Below, piece by piece: positions 34,694 to 41,442 of a stretch of 64,000 nt of DNA (the first letter of the stretch is position 1; every line of letters starts with the position of its first letter). The stretch lies in the NCBI GenBank assembly GCA_035690905.1, contig DASSKA010000124.1:1-64000 (forward strand), given 5' to 3'. The stretch comes from DASSKA01 sp035690905. Lineage in GTDB: Bacteria > Actinomycetota > Actinomycetes > Propionibacteriales > Nocardioidaceae. Position numbers and translations under genes: made by a program. The notes below the pieces were generated by a model, which was not told the origin of the DNA, did no database searches, and saw only the letters and a program-made list of their open reading frames with translations.

Positions 34694-34804
34694 GGTGCGT
34701 CGCTCGTCAGCTCGGCCTGCGTGTACGGGCATGGCGCCAGGTGATCCGAACGATGTCCGGCGCCTGCTCGAGGACGACGGTCACCACCGAATCAGGAGCC
34801 GACC

Positions 34805-35143
34805 ATGGCCGCCACGATCACCCGAAGGCTCGTGTCGCTCAACGACGCGGCTGAGGCACTTGCTGTTTCCACACGAACGGTTCGTCGCTACATCGCCGAG
34901 GGCCAGCTCGACGCCGTGCGACTCTGCCGCAAGACGTTACGGATCAGGGTGGAGCCGGTCGAGCGCTTCATCGATGCCAGGCCGGTTGGCTTGGCGGGTG
35001 GCGGCGGGCAAGGTGAGTGGCTTCGAGGCTCGCTGCGCTCGCACCTCAACCACCGATGGCGCGGTCGGACGTGGGTAAAGGGCCAGAACCTTGTTCCTCG
35101 CGGGTTGCTCGAAACGGAAAGAGGCCCTCGAAAGGGCCTCTGA
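34805..35143 (+). CDS. Excisionase/HTH_17 DNA-binding protein
   Basis: A 112-residue protein whose first 62 residues are an excisionase-type MerR-like HTH: LVSLNDAAEALAVSTRTVRRYIAEGQLDAVRLCRKTLRIRVEPVERFI. Start ATG 34805 has AGGAG seven bases upstream. The last 45 residues are unlike the family, and the final ones (TERGPRKGL) are read through the terminator hairpin of the neighbouring tRNA-Val. The gene therefore seems joined to the tRNA flank at a recombination junction. Excisionases direct removal of integrated elements; no integrase is present nearby. Confidence 0.8.
   Translation: MAATITRRLVSLNDAAEALAVSTRTVRRYIAEGQLDAVRLCRKTLRIRVEPVERFIDARPVGLAGGGGQGEWLRGSLRSHLNHRWRGRTWVKGQNLVPRGLLETERGPRKGL
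35120..35141 (-). terminator. Terminator of the tRNA cluster
   Basis: Hairpin with nine-base arms (AGAGGCCCT at one side, reading on the minus strand) and a short loop, followed on that strand by TTTCCGTTTC. It ends the Gly-Cys-Val tRNA transcript and overlaps the 3' end of the excisionase frame. Confidence 0.8.
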
Positions 35144-35159
35144 CCTGCGGTGATGCTGG

Positions 35160-35231
35160 TGGGCGATACTGGGTTTGAACCAGTGACCTCTTCCGTGTCA
35201 AGGAAGCGCGCTACCACTGCGCCAATCGCCC
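35160..35231 (-). tRNA. tRNA-Val (GAC)
   Basis: 72 nucleotides forming a full cloverleaf: acceptor GGGCGAT/ATCGCCC, anticodon loop TTGACAC between arms CTTCC and GGAAG, T-loop TTCAAAC. The anticodon is GAC (Val). A CCA end is encoded just after (35157-35159). Confidence 0.95.
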
Positions 35232-35274
35232 GTGACGACCCAAGATCCTTCTCCGAGAAGGGGTTGAGCAGTCG

Positions 35275-35345
35275 AGGTGGAGACGGGATTTGAACCCGTG
35301 TAGACGGATTTGCAGTCCGTTGCCTCGCCTCTCGGCCACTCCACC
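35275..35345 (-). tRNA. tRNA-Cys (GCA)
   Basis: 71 nucleotides: acceptor GGTGGAG/CTCCACC, anticodon loop CTGCAAA between ACGGA and TCCGT, T-arm ACGGG-TTCAAAT-CCCGT. Anticodon GCA (Cys). The middle gene of the three-tRNA cluster. Confidence 0.95.
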
Positions 35346-35366
35346 AAGGAGGCTTCGACCTCTCCG

Positions 35367-35439
35367 AGCGGACGACGAGGCTCGAACTCGCGACCTCAAC
35401 CTTGGCAAGGTTGCGCTCTACCAACTGAGCTACGTCCGC
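35367..35439 (-). tRNA. tRNA-Gly (GCC)
   Basis: 73 nucleotides: acceptor GCGGACG/CGTCCGC, anticodon loop TTGCCAA between CAACC and GGTTG. Anticodon GCC (Gly). First gene of the cluster in transcription order. Confidence 0.95.
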
Positions 35440-35567
35440 GCGACACGACGGCCTGGCGGCGAGCGCCCTACCGAAGGTGCGAGAGAACTTTAGCCGACAT
35501 CGCCACGATGACAAATTCGGGCAAGCGGCAGCGTGTTGGAGCCCCGCGCGCTCCGGCTCGGGGTGGC

Positions 35568-35573
35568 TATCGT
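35568..35573 (+). promoter_or_regulatory. -10 box of leaderless pabC promoter
   Basis: TATCGT lies six bases before ATG 35580 and fixes the start; the frame is open upstream through the tRNA cluster complement. Confidence 0.5.
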
Positions 35574-35579
35574 CTGGGT

Positions 35580-36401
35580 ATGCGAGCCTGGGTCAACGGC
35601 AGCCTCTTCGACGACGCGCACACTGCTGTGCTGCCTGTCACCGATCACGGGATCACCGTGGGCGACGCGGTGTTCGAGACCGTCAAGGTGGTTGCGGGTG
35701 AGCCCTTCGCGCTGACCCGGCACCTGAGCCGACTGGCCCACTCGGCCAAGGGGATCGGACTGGAGGCTCCCGACGAGGAGCAGGTACGACGGGCGGTCCG
35801 CGATGTGCTGGAGGGCAGCCCGGCCGCACTCCAGAAGATTCGGATCACCTACACCGCCGGCGACGGGCCGCTGGGATCCGGACGAGGCACCGGTTCACCG
35901 ACCCTGGTGGTGGTGGCCGACGATCTCGAGCCGCCGGCGACCGAGGTCCGGGTGGTGACCGTCCCGTGGGTCCGCAACGAGCGGGGTGCCCTGGCCGGGC
36001 TGAAGACCACGTCGTACGCCGAGAACGTCGTGGCGCTGGCCTTCGCCGCCGAGCACGAGGCGTCCGAGGCGCTGTTCGCCAACACCCGCGGCAACCTCTG
36101 CGAAGGCACCGGCTCCAACGTCTTCTACGTGGTCGACGGGGAGCTGCGCACGCCGTCGCTCGGCTCGGGCTGCCTCGCCGGGGTGAGCCGCGCCCTGGTG
36201 CTCGAGTGGTGCGGCGGTCGCGAGGTCGACGAGCCGTTCGAGGTGCTGCGCCGCGCCGAGGAGATGTTCCTGGCCGGAACCACCCGCGATGTCCAGCCGG
36301 TGAGCGCGGTCGACGGCCGTGCGCTCCCGTGGCCCGGGCCGTTGACCGCGCGGTGCATGGAGGTGTGGGCTCGTAGGGCCGCCGAGACCAGCGATCCCTA
36401 G
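35580..36401 (+). CDS. pabC: Aminodeoxychorismate lyase (class IV aminotransferase family)
   Basis: A 273-residue fold-type IV PLP enzyme. It starts MRAWVNGSLFDD, has DHGITVGDAVFETVKV near residue 22, the PLP lysine in AGLKTTSYAENV near 143 and the phosphate-binding FANTRGNLCEGTGSNVFYV and FLAGTTRDVQPV segments. The size and sequence fit PabC, which releases 4-aminobenzoate for folate, but D-amino-acid or branched-chain aminotransferase relatives are hard to exclude. Convergent with the CGNR gene, the two stops overlapping. Confidence 0.8.
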   Translation: MRAWVNGSLFDDAHTAVLPVTDHGITVGDAVFETVKVVAGEPFALTRHLSRLAHSAKGIGLEAPDEEQVRRAVRDVLEGSPAALQKIRITYTAGDGPLGSGRGTGSPTLVVVADDLEPPATEVRVVTVPWVRNERGALAGLKTTSYAENVVALAFAAEHEASEALFANTRGNLCEGTGSNVFYVVDGELRTPSLGSGCLAGVSRALVLEWCGGREVDEPFEVLRRAEEMFLAGTTRDVQPVSAVDGRALPWPGPLTARCMEVWARRAAETSDP

Positions 36402-36952
36402 GTGGTCGCGCGCTGGCGCTCGCGGTAGGCCGCCACGTGCAGCCGGTTGCCGCAGGTGCGGGCGTCACAGTAGCGCTTGGACCGGTTCCGGGACAGGTCC
36501 ACGAGGACCTGCTCACAACCGGGGGCCTCGCAGCGGCGCAGCCGCTCCCGCTCGCCCGAGGAGATCACCTGGGCGAGCGCCATCCCGCAGTCGACGGCGA
36601 GGTGGTCGGCCAGCGAGGCGCCGGGGGAGAAGTAGTGGATGTGCCAGGAGTACCCGTCGTGGTCGGTCATCCGCGGGGTGACGGCTGCTTGGGAGACCAG
36701 CCGGTTCACGATCGTGCAGGCCTCCTGGTCGGTCTCACACTCGAAGACGGAGCGGATGGACTCGCGCAGGGCATGCACCTCGCGCAGGTCACGGACGGTG
36801 AGCCGGGACACCTCGCTGATCTCGTGGCGAGCGACGAAGTCGCTGAGGGCATCGAGGTCGGACAATGTCTCCACAGTGTCCGACATCGGCGCCGAGTTCA
36901 CCAGGTCGACGACGCACGCCAGGGAGTGCTCGGTGTCGTGGCTGAACGACAT
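36398..36952 (-). CDS. CGNR zinc-finger (ABATE domain) protein
   Basis: A 184-residue protein of the ABATE/CGNR type. The N-terminal ABATE region (residues 10-120) precedes a C-terminal zinc finger: RRCEAPGCEQVLVDLSRNRSKRYCDARTCGNR, with the four Cys ligands and the CGNR motif. These proteins are thought to be stress-related DNA-binding regulators; no target is known. ATG 36952 gives the standard length. Confidence 0.9.
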   Translation of the reverse strand: MSFSHDTEHSLACVVDLVNSAPMSDTVETLSDLDALSDFVARHEISEVSRLTVRDLREVHALRESIRSVFECETDQEACTIVNRLVSQAAVTPRMTDHDGYSWHIHYFSPGASLADHLAVDCGMALAQVISSGERERLRRCEAPGCEQVLVDLSRNRSKRYCDARTCGNRLHVAAYRERQRATT

Positions 36953-37047
36953 TCCTCGCCTCCTGGGGCTTTCGACGGGCTCCGGGGCTCAGTCAACCAT
37001 CTCCCGCCCGGACCCCCGGGCACGCGAGGGGTCGTGTCCAGCCTGGC

Positions 37048-37488
37048 TCAGGCGGCCTCGGCCTCGAAGATCGCCGCGATCGTCGCGTCGACGTCGAGGT
37101 GGGAGGACTCGGTGCCCGGCTTCACCGCGCCGCACATCCGGTCCACGAACGCGCGCAGGTCCCCGGTCCGCGTCTGCACGAGCGCCTCGCCGTCTGGCGA
37201 GGACAGCTCGATGATCACCACGGCGTGCCCGTCGGCGTCCAGGCACGGCCACACGTGCACGTCCCCGTCGCCGGAGGGCTCGTAGATGCCCTGGCAGAGC
37301 AGGTCGCGACCGAAGGTCCAGGCCACCTCAGCGCGCCCGGTCTGGAAGAGCGCGGTCACCGCGTAGGGGTCCTGCGGGTCGTAGCTCAGCTGAGCCTCGA
37401 TCGGCGTCGCCGCCCCGTTCGGATCGATCAGTTCCAGCCGCACCGACTGCGTGACGCACACCGGTGCCGCGTTCATGGAGTGGTCCAT
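37048..37488 (-). CDS. SsgA family sporulation/cell division regulator
   Basis: A 146-residue SsgA-like protein (SALP): VTQSVRLELIDPNGAATPIEAQLSYDPQDPYAVTALF, then AEVAWTFGRDLLCQGIYEPSGDGDVHVWP and the C-terminal DRMCGAVKPGTES part. SALPs bring FtsZ to division sites in sporulating actinomycetes; SsgB is the archetype. A single member is found in some non-Streptomyces actinobacteria, and its role there is uncertain. Start ATG 37488 or 37476 (MNAAPVC). Confidence 0.92.
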   Translation of the reverse strand: MDHSMNAAPVCVTQSVRLELIDPNGAATPIEAQLSYDPQDPYAVTALFQTGRAEVAWTFGRDLLCQGIYEPSGDGDVHVWPCLDADGHAVVIIELSSPDGEALVQTRTGDLRAFVDRMCGAVKPGTESSHLDVDATIAAIFEAEAA

Positions 37489-37752
37489 GGTCTCGCCTTC
37501 CTCCCAAGTGATTCGATGTGGAGACGGTGATCAGTTGGCGGCATGACGCGAAAAGAACCCCAGATCTCCAAGTTTTTTCGAGATCAGCGGTCGAGGCGTG
37601 CAAAGTGTCCGGATTTGTGCCGGTACGACGTGGGCGATCGCCCGATCCGTCGCTGAATCCGCACTATGCTCGGCGCCACACCGACGCTTTCGGTACCCGC
37701 TGGCGCCGACGCCGATGCGTCGTACCGATTCCCTACGACGGGTGAGCGAGCC
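37489..37752. promoter_or_regulatory. ssgB-like upstream region with an unusually AT-rich patch
   Basis: 264 bases between the SsgA-family gene and the divergent PGPGW gene. It contains an inverted repeat, GATCTC-N11-GAGATC (37563-37585), with a TTTTTT run in the loop, much lower in GC than its surroundings. Regulatory regions of ssgB genes in other actinobacteria are complex, so this may hold a regulator site. Confidence 0.35.
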
Positions 37753-38154
37753 GTGACCGATCCGACCGACGCCCAGCAGCACGAGCACCCGTTCCACCGC
37801 ACCGCGCTCTACCGGCGGCTCCACGCGCACCCGGCGCTGAGCCTGGTCACCAAGGTGGTCGTCACGGTCATCGGCGGGGGAGTGCTGATCGCCGGCGTGA
37901 TCATGCTCGTCACCCCGGGCCCGGCGTTCGTGATGATCCCGCTCGGGCTGGCCATCCTGGCCACGGAGTGGCGCTGGGCCCGGCGGCTGCTGGTGCACGC
38001 CCGCCGGGCCGCGGAACGCGCCAAGGAGAAGGCGATGGCCGTGGACCCGGCGACCCGGCGGCGGCGCACCATCCTCGGCGCGGTGGCTGTGGCGCTGGTG
38101 CTGGCCGGCGGCGTGGTGCTGGCGCTGTGGTTCCACGCCACCGTGATGACCTGA
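37753..38154 (+). CDS. PGPGW-type (TIGR02611) small membrane protein
   Basis: A 133-residue protein with two or three membrane spans. The signature is IMLVTPGPAFVMIPLGLAILATEW (the PGPGW/PGPAF motif) near residue 55. Start GTG 37753 with AGCGAG upstream is preferred; an ATG at 37666 extends it by 29 residues without homology-like content. Function unknown in actinobacteria. A tRNA-Val gene follows. Confidence 0.82.
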   Translation: MTDPTDAQQHEHPFHRTALYRRLHAHPALSLVTKVVVTVIGGGVLIAGVIMLVTPGPAFVMIPLGLAILATEWRWARRLLVHARRAAERAKEKAMAVDPATRRRRTILGAVAVALVLAGGVVLALWFHATVMT

Positions 38155-38219
38155 CGGCCTCGATGTGAGCACGACGGATGGAATGCGCTAACCTGTCGGC
38201 GCACCCATCGAGGGCGCCC

Positions 38220-38291
38220 GGGCGATTGGCGCAGTGGTAGCGCGCTTCGTTCACACCGAAGAGGTCACTGGTTCGAACCCAGTATCGCCCA
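38220..38291 (+). tRNA. tRNA-Val (CAC)
   Basis: 72 nucleotides with the same arms as the GAC isoacceptor but anticodon loop TTCACAC between CTTCG and CGAAG. Anticodon CAC (Val). It differs from the GAC copy at four positions: the anticodon, two compensating bases of the anticodon stem and one T-loop base. The end is ACCG, so CCA is not encoded. A TAACCT box at 38189 may be its -10. Confidence 0.95.
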
Positions 38292-38311
38292 CCGATAAAA
38301 CCGCAGGTCAG

Positions 38312-38337
38312 AGGCCGTTTCCGAGAGGGAGCGGCCT
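38312..38337 (+). terminator. Hairpin after tRNA-Val (CAC)
   Basis: Arms AGGCCG/CGGCCT followed by TTTCTC, 20 bases past the tRNA. The preceding 17 bases (38300-38316) match those after the other tRNA-Val. Confidence 0.6.
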
Positions 38338-38480
38338 TTCTCATGCCATCGGCGTGCCGTAGCCAACCGCTGTGTTGCGACGGCCCCTTGCGCTCCGGTC
38401 TAGACCTCTGGCCGGGGGCTGACACAACCCTCCGCAATATGTCCAAAACCGACTGGACGACGCGAAGGGACGCCCACCCG

Positions 38481-38678
38481 ATGGCGCGAACGATGCCCCA
38501 GAAGTACCTCAGTCTCGGCGACGTGGCCGCGATGTATGGCGTGACCACGCGCACCGTGCGGCAGTGGGTCGCAGAGGGACGCCTGCCGGCCAAGCGCATC
38601 AACGCCCGGTGCATCCGCGTGCGAGTCGACGACGCCGATGCGCTCGGCGAACCCGTGCGGGTCGTCGCCTGCGGCTGA
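38481..38678 (+). CDS. Excisionase/HTH_17 DNA-binding protein
   Basis: A 65-residue excisionase-like protein: KYLSLGDVAAMYGVTTRTVRQWVAEGRLPAKRINARCIRVRVDD. The start ATG 38481 is chosen as it gives the family length; ATG 38439 is also in frame. Its place 190 bases beyond a tRNA gene is the usual position of an excisionase at the end of an integrative element using the tRNA 3' end as attachment site. No intact integrase follows. Confidence 0.82.
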   Translation: MARTMPQKYLSLGDVAAMYGVTTRTVRQWVAEGRLPAKRINARCIRVRVDDADALGEPVRVVACG

Positions 38679-38794
38679 GACATGCAGACGGCTCGCGCCT
38701 GACCTGAGCGCGAGCCGTCCGAAAAGACCGGCGCGAGGGGCGACACCCTCGCGAGCGGTGAGGCTGCCCGACACGAGAGGAACACGGAACCCAG

Positions 38795-39524
38795 ATGACG
38801 AGCAACGTCGTCAGGATAGACCGCAGCGGTGACAAGGCGACCCCCGAACCACCATCAGCTCGTCGCCGCCGGTTGGCTAATGGAGGTCCAGCCCGCCACT
38901 CCCAACAGCGCAGCCGTCTATGGTCTCCGCGTGCCGCCCCGCGAGGGTCGCGAGACGACCCCCGCGGGCACGGAGGGGGCGCGAGACGGTCACCCGAGGG
39001 TCGCGAGACGTCCCCCGCGACTATCGCGACACGGCTCCCGCGAGTGTCGCCACGCGACCCCAAACCACTACAGGAACCCCTAAGGGAACTCCTGCGGATA
39101 ACCCCACCCCCCAGCCCCCGAACCCGAGCCGGAGCTCGTCGACGGGGCTGCCCAGCCGGAGGGAGGGAACGAAGACGACCCGATCGAACAGATTCGACGC
39201 GCCCACGGCATGCGCCACAGCCGCGAAGCCGTCGACCGCGCCGGCAAGAAGCTGGCCGACCTCTCATCCGGAGTCAAGTTCCCCGGCCGACTCCTGCTGC
39301 CCGACAAGGGCCGCGCCCACCTCGACGACGCCCAGCAGGCCATAGACCGCGCCGCCGCCGACAAGCGCCACAGCGACCGCGTCGCCGCCCAGCTCGCCGC
39401 CGGCCGAGCCCACCGCCGCCCACCATCGGCACGCTTCCAGATCACCCGCCGCGTCAACGCCGGCACCGCCCACCCCGGAGACCTCGGCTACCTCGCACTC
39501 GCCGAACTGGCCGACGCCGGATGA
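38795..39524 (+). pseudogene. Decayed HTH/replication-type protein gene of an integrative element
   Basis: Three frames each carry part of what looks like one protein. Frame 38829 gives LVAAGWLMEVQPATPNSAAVYGLRVPPREGRETTP, the end of a winged-helix domain as in actinobacterial mobile-element HTH proteins. A second frame continues SRDVPRDYRDTAPASVATRPQTTTG, and a third ends PEPELVDGAAQPEGGNEDDPI to LGYLALAELADAG. The last ORF from ATG 39210 is 104 codons. The lead MTSNVVRIDR is fused directly to the domain end, the HTH start being missing. Interpretation as a frameshifted, deleted gene fits best. Confidence 0.5.
38943..39019 (+). repeat. Direct repeat within the decayed gene
   Basis: A 24-base unit, GAGGGTCGCGAGACG followed by a variable base and CCCCCGCG, occurs at 38943-38966 and 38996-39019, 53 bases apart (one mismatch). 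It encodes repeated R-E-G-R-E-T / R-G-S-R-D type stretches. Confidence 0.85.
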
Positions 39525-39690
39525 GCCGCCCATCGTCGCGGACCGTCGCACGTCGCCGGACCACCACGCGGTGCGGTGCACGTGTCCCGTGTCGGTGCGA
39601 ATCTCTGACAGGCCGGGCGATGTCTGGAAGCATCGCGGACGGCCCGGAGATTTGGGCCAAGCAGCCGAACACAGGAACAGGGGCAAAGTC

Positions 39691-39996
39691 ATGACCGAAC
39701 AGAGCCAGCCGATCACGAGCGCAGCGGCCGAGCCGACACAGCCGAAGAAGAAGCGGCGCGTGTTCATGTGGTTCTTCCTGGCCGTGCAGGCCATCTTCAT
39801 CATCTGGATCATCGCCGGCATCGCGTCCGGCTCCGGCCAGCCGACCGACTGTGGCACTCTCGACGCGAAGACCTGCAACGCGGCCAGCGACATCGGAACC
39901 GGCATCGGCGTGGCGCTGGTGTTCGGGTTCTGGATCGCGGTGGACTTCCTGATCGCCCTGGCGTACGGCGTCTACCGACTCGCCAAGCGAGCCTGA
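39691..39996 (+). CDS. Small two-span membrane protein typical of actinobacterial integrative elements
   Basis: A 101-residue protein: a polar Pro/Lys start (TEPTQPKKKRRVF-like), span 1 (WFFLAVQAIFIIWIIAGIAS, about 28-47), a short external loop with two cysteines (CGTLDAKTC), and span 2 (GTGIGVALVFGFWIAVDFLIALAYGVYRLAKR). I recall very similar proteins beside excisionase and integrase genes in Streptomyces-type elements. Start ATG 39691. The function is not established. A terminator follows. Confidence 0.8.
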   Translation: MTEQSQPITSAAAEPTQPKKKRRVFMWFFLAVQAIFIIWIIAGIASGSGQPTDCGTLDAKTCNAASDIGTGIGVALVFGFWIAVDFLIALAYGVYRLAKRA

Positions 39997-40035
39997 TCCG
40001 ACCTCCGGGCAGGCACTTACCCCACCTCACCGTGA

Positions 40036-40061
40036 GAGCCCCGGGCAACGTCCCGGGGCTC
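40036..40061 (+). terminator. Intrinsic hairpin terminator
   Basis: Ten-base perfect arms GAGCCCCGGG/CCCGGGGCTC around CAACGT, 40 bases after the small membrane-protein gene. The following CCGTCTC has few Ts, common in high-GC actinobacteria. Confidence 0.75.
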
Positions 40062-40222
40062 CCGTCTCGGGCAGTGGTTCGCGGTGCACATGTCAGGTGT
40101 CACGCGGTCGTTGAGTCCTGCGATTCTTGGCATAGCATGAGCCACAGAACATAAGCGTCACCGTCCGCATGGACCAGTCCGCATGGACCAGGCAGTGTCC
40201 CGGCCCCGCTGGAGCGACGGCA

Positions 40223-41341
40223 TCACTTATCGGCAAGCCCGTCAGCGTGTGCCGCGTCGTACCACTCGAGCGCGAGCCACAGGTCGACGCGCAGCCGCGG
40301 CTCCTGCAGATCACGCCCGACCAGCGCCGAGATCACGTGCGGAGGGTGGTGAGCAGCGCGGCGGCCTCGTCCGCCGGCCGATCGAGAAACGGCCCGAGCA
40401 CCGCCGCGGCGGATGCCGCCATGTTCACGAGGTTTCCGGTCCCCGGCGGCAGCGGAACAGGGGAGCTGACGGCGAGCACCATGGGCCGGTCTGCCACGTC
40501 CAGCAGCTGTGCGACGACATGGCCGCCAGGCTCGTGAATCCGGATCGACAGGCGCTCCTGGCCCTTCGTGAGCACCTGGTTGATCGCCTGCTCCGCGGCG
40601 GGGATCAGGGTTCCGGTCGACCAGCGGGTTCCCTCATGAGGGTCCACGAGCACCGTGCTCGCTCGAAGATGCGAGGACACCGCGTTGACCACCGCCTGGA
40701 GCGGTCGGGGCGGGTGGCCGCGCGCACGATCTTGCGTTGTGCCCGCGCCGACGACTCCGCGGCGCTCACCCTCGCCTCCTCCAGCGCCCTCACGTGCGCT
40801 TCGCTGATCGCGATGAAGGGCACCCCCGGGGGCACCTCGACGAGCATCAGTCGGTGATCCCGGCAGGCCGCGACCAGACGAGGCGGCACCTTGCGGTCGA
40901 CGGGGCCGATCACCCCGGCCCGGGTCAGACGGGCGACGTACTCCCCGGTCGCCGCCGTCGACTTCGGCAGGTGGACGCCATGTGGCTCCTGTGACGTGGG
41001 AGCAGCCCCCTGCTCCGCGCTGTCCAGGCGGCCGCGCTCGCCGCGAGCAATAGCGGGTCACAGGAACCGTTGTGGTTGCCTCCCGGCACGATCACCGACA
41101 ACAACGGGACACAGGAACCGTTGTTGCTGCTGCCGGCCCGATCGACCGCCCGGCCATCCCCGCCCGGCCGGCCGCACCTCCGTCGCGGGTCGGTGAGCTC
41201 GCTGACGTGCACCCAGCGGATCGGCTGGTGGGGGACCGGGCCGGGCACCAGGATCCGCAGATCCGGGAGCGAGCGCACCAGGTTCTCGACCGCGACGACG
41301 TGGTCCGCATTGGACGAACCGTCCAGTTTCTGAACGGACAT
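40223..41341 (-). pseudogene. Broken PucR family regulator gene
   Basis: Pieces of a PucR-type regulator lie in order on the minus strand. From ATG 41341: VAVENLVRSLPDLRILVPG and IRWVHVSELTDP, then about 200 foreign bases; next TGEYVARLTRAGVIGPVDRKVPPRLVAACRDHRLMLVEVPPG in another frame; then a frameshift near 40700 and AVVNAVSSHLRASTVLVDP to LLTTLRT; finally only the tail past the HTH, ALVGRDLQEPRLRVDLWLALEW, in yet another frame, ending 40223. The HTH itself is lost. The gene is dead, leaving the divergent permease operon without this regulator. Confidence 0.75.
40985..41195. mobile_element. Short foreign insert inside the pucR pseudogene
   Basis: About 210 bases replace the expected PucR segment after HVSELTDP. 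The insert contains two copies of CACAGGAACCGTTGT (41059 and 41111 regions, reading ACAGGAACCGTTGT in both). It may be a small non-autonomous element or a relic of an insertion sequence; no transposase or clear terminal inverted repeats were found and the borders are approximate. Confidence 0.4.
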
Positions 41342-41354
41342 GTACTCATGTACA
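41341..41354. promoter_or_regulatory. Operator-like palindrome between pucR remnant and permease operon
   Basis: TGTAC-TCAT-GTACA is a perfect inverted repeat in the divergent promoter region, overlapping the pucR 5' end and about 90 bases before the permease start. It could be a site for the lost PucR-type regulator or another factor. Confidence 0.4.
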
Positions 41355-41442
41355 GGTGACCGCGGAGCACGGACGGCGGAGAATCGACACAAGCTCGAGG
41401 AGCCGGGGAGCCCCCTGGCTCGGCCACGAAGAGGTGGGCCAG

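Noticed and set aside
29000..34800. Possible attachment-site duplicate of the tRNA-Val(GAC) 3' end
   Set aside because: I scanned for the T-arm/acceptor sequence (GGTTTGAACC and ATCGCCC) and found no second copy in this span.
36953..37047. Small gene between the CGNR and SsgA-family genes
   Set aside because: Only 95 bases, with no start codon and ribosome site in a useful frame.
38940..39020. CRISPR-like repeats
   Set aside because: Only two degenerate copies, inside protein-like sequence, with one spacer and no cas genes.
40093..40314. 73-codon minus-strand frame with several Cys
   Set aside because: It overlaps the PucR tail in another frame, and the cysteines do not form a known motif.
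38340..41400. Attachment-site duplicate of the tRNA-Val(CAC) 3' end
   Set aside because: No second copy of the T-arm and acceptor sequence was found, so the right border of the element cannot be set.
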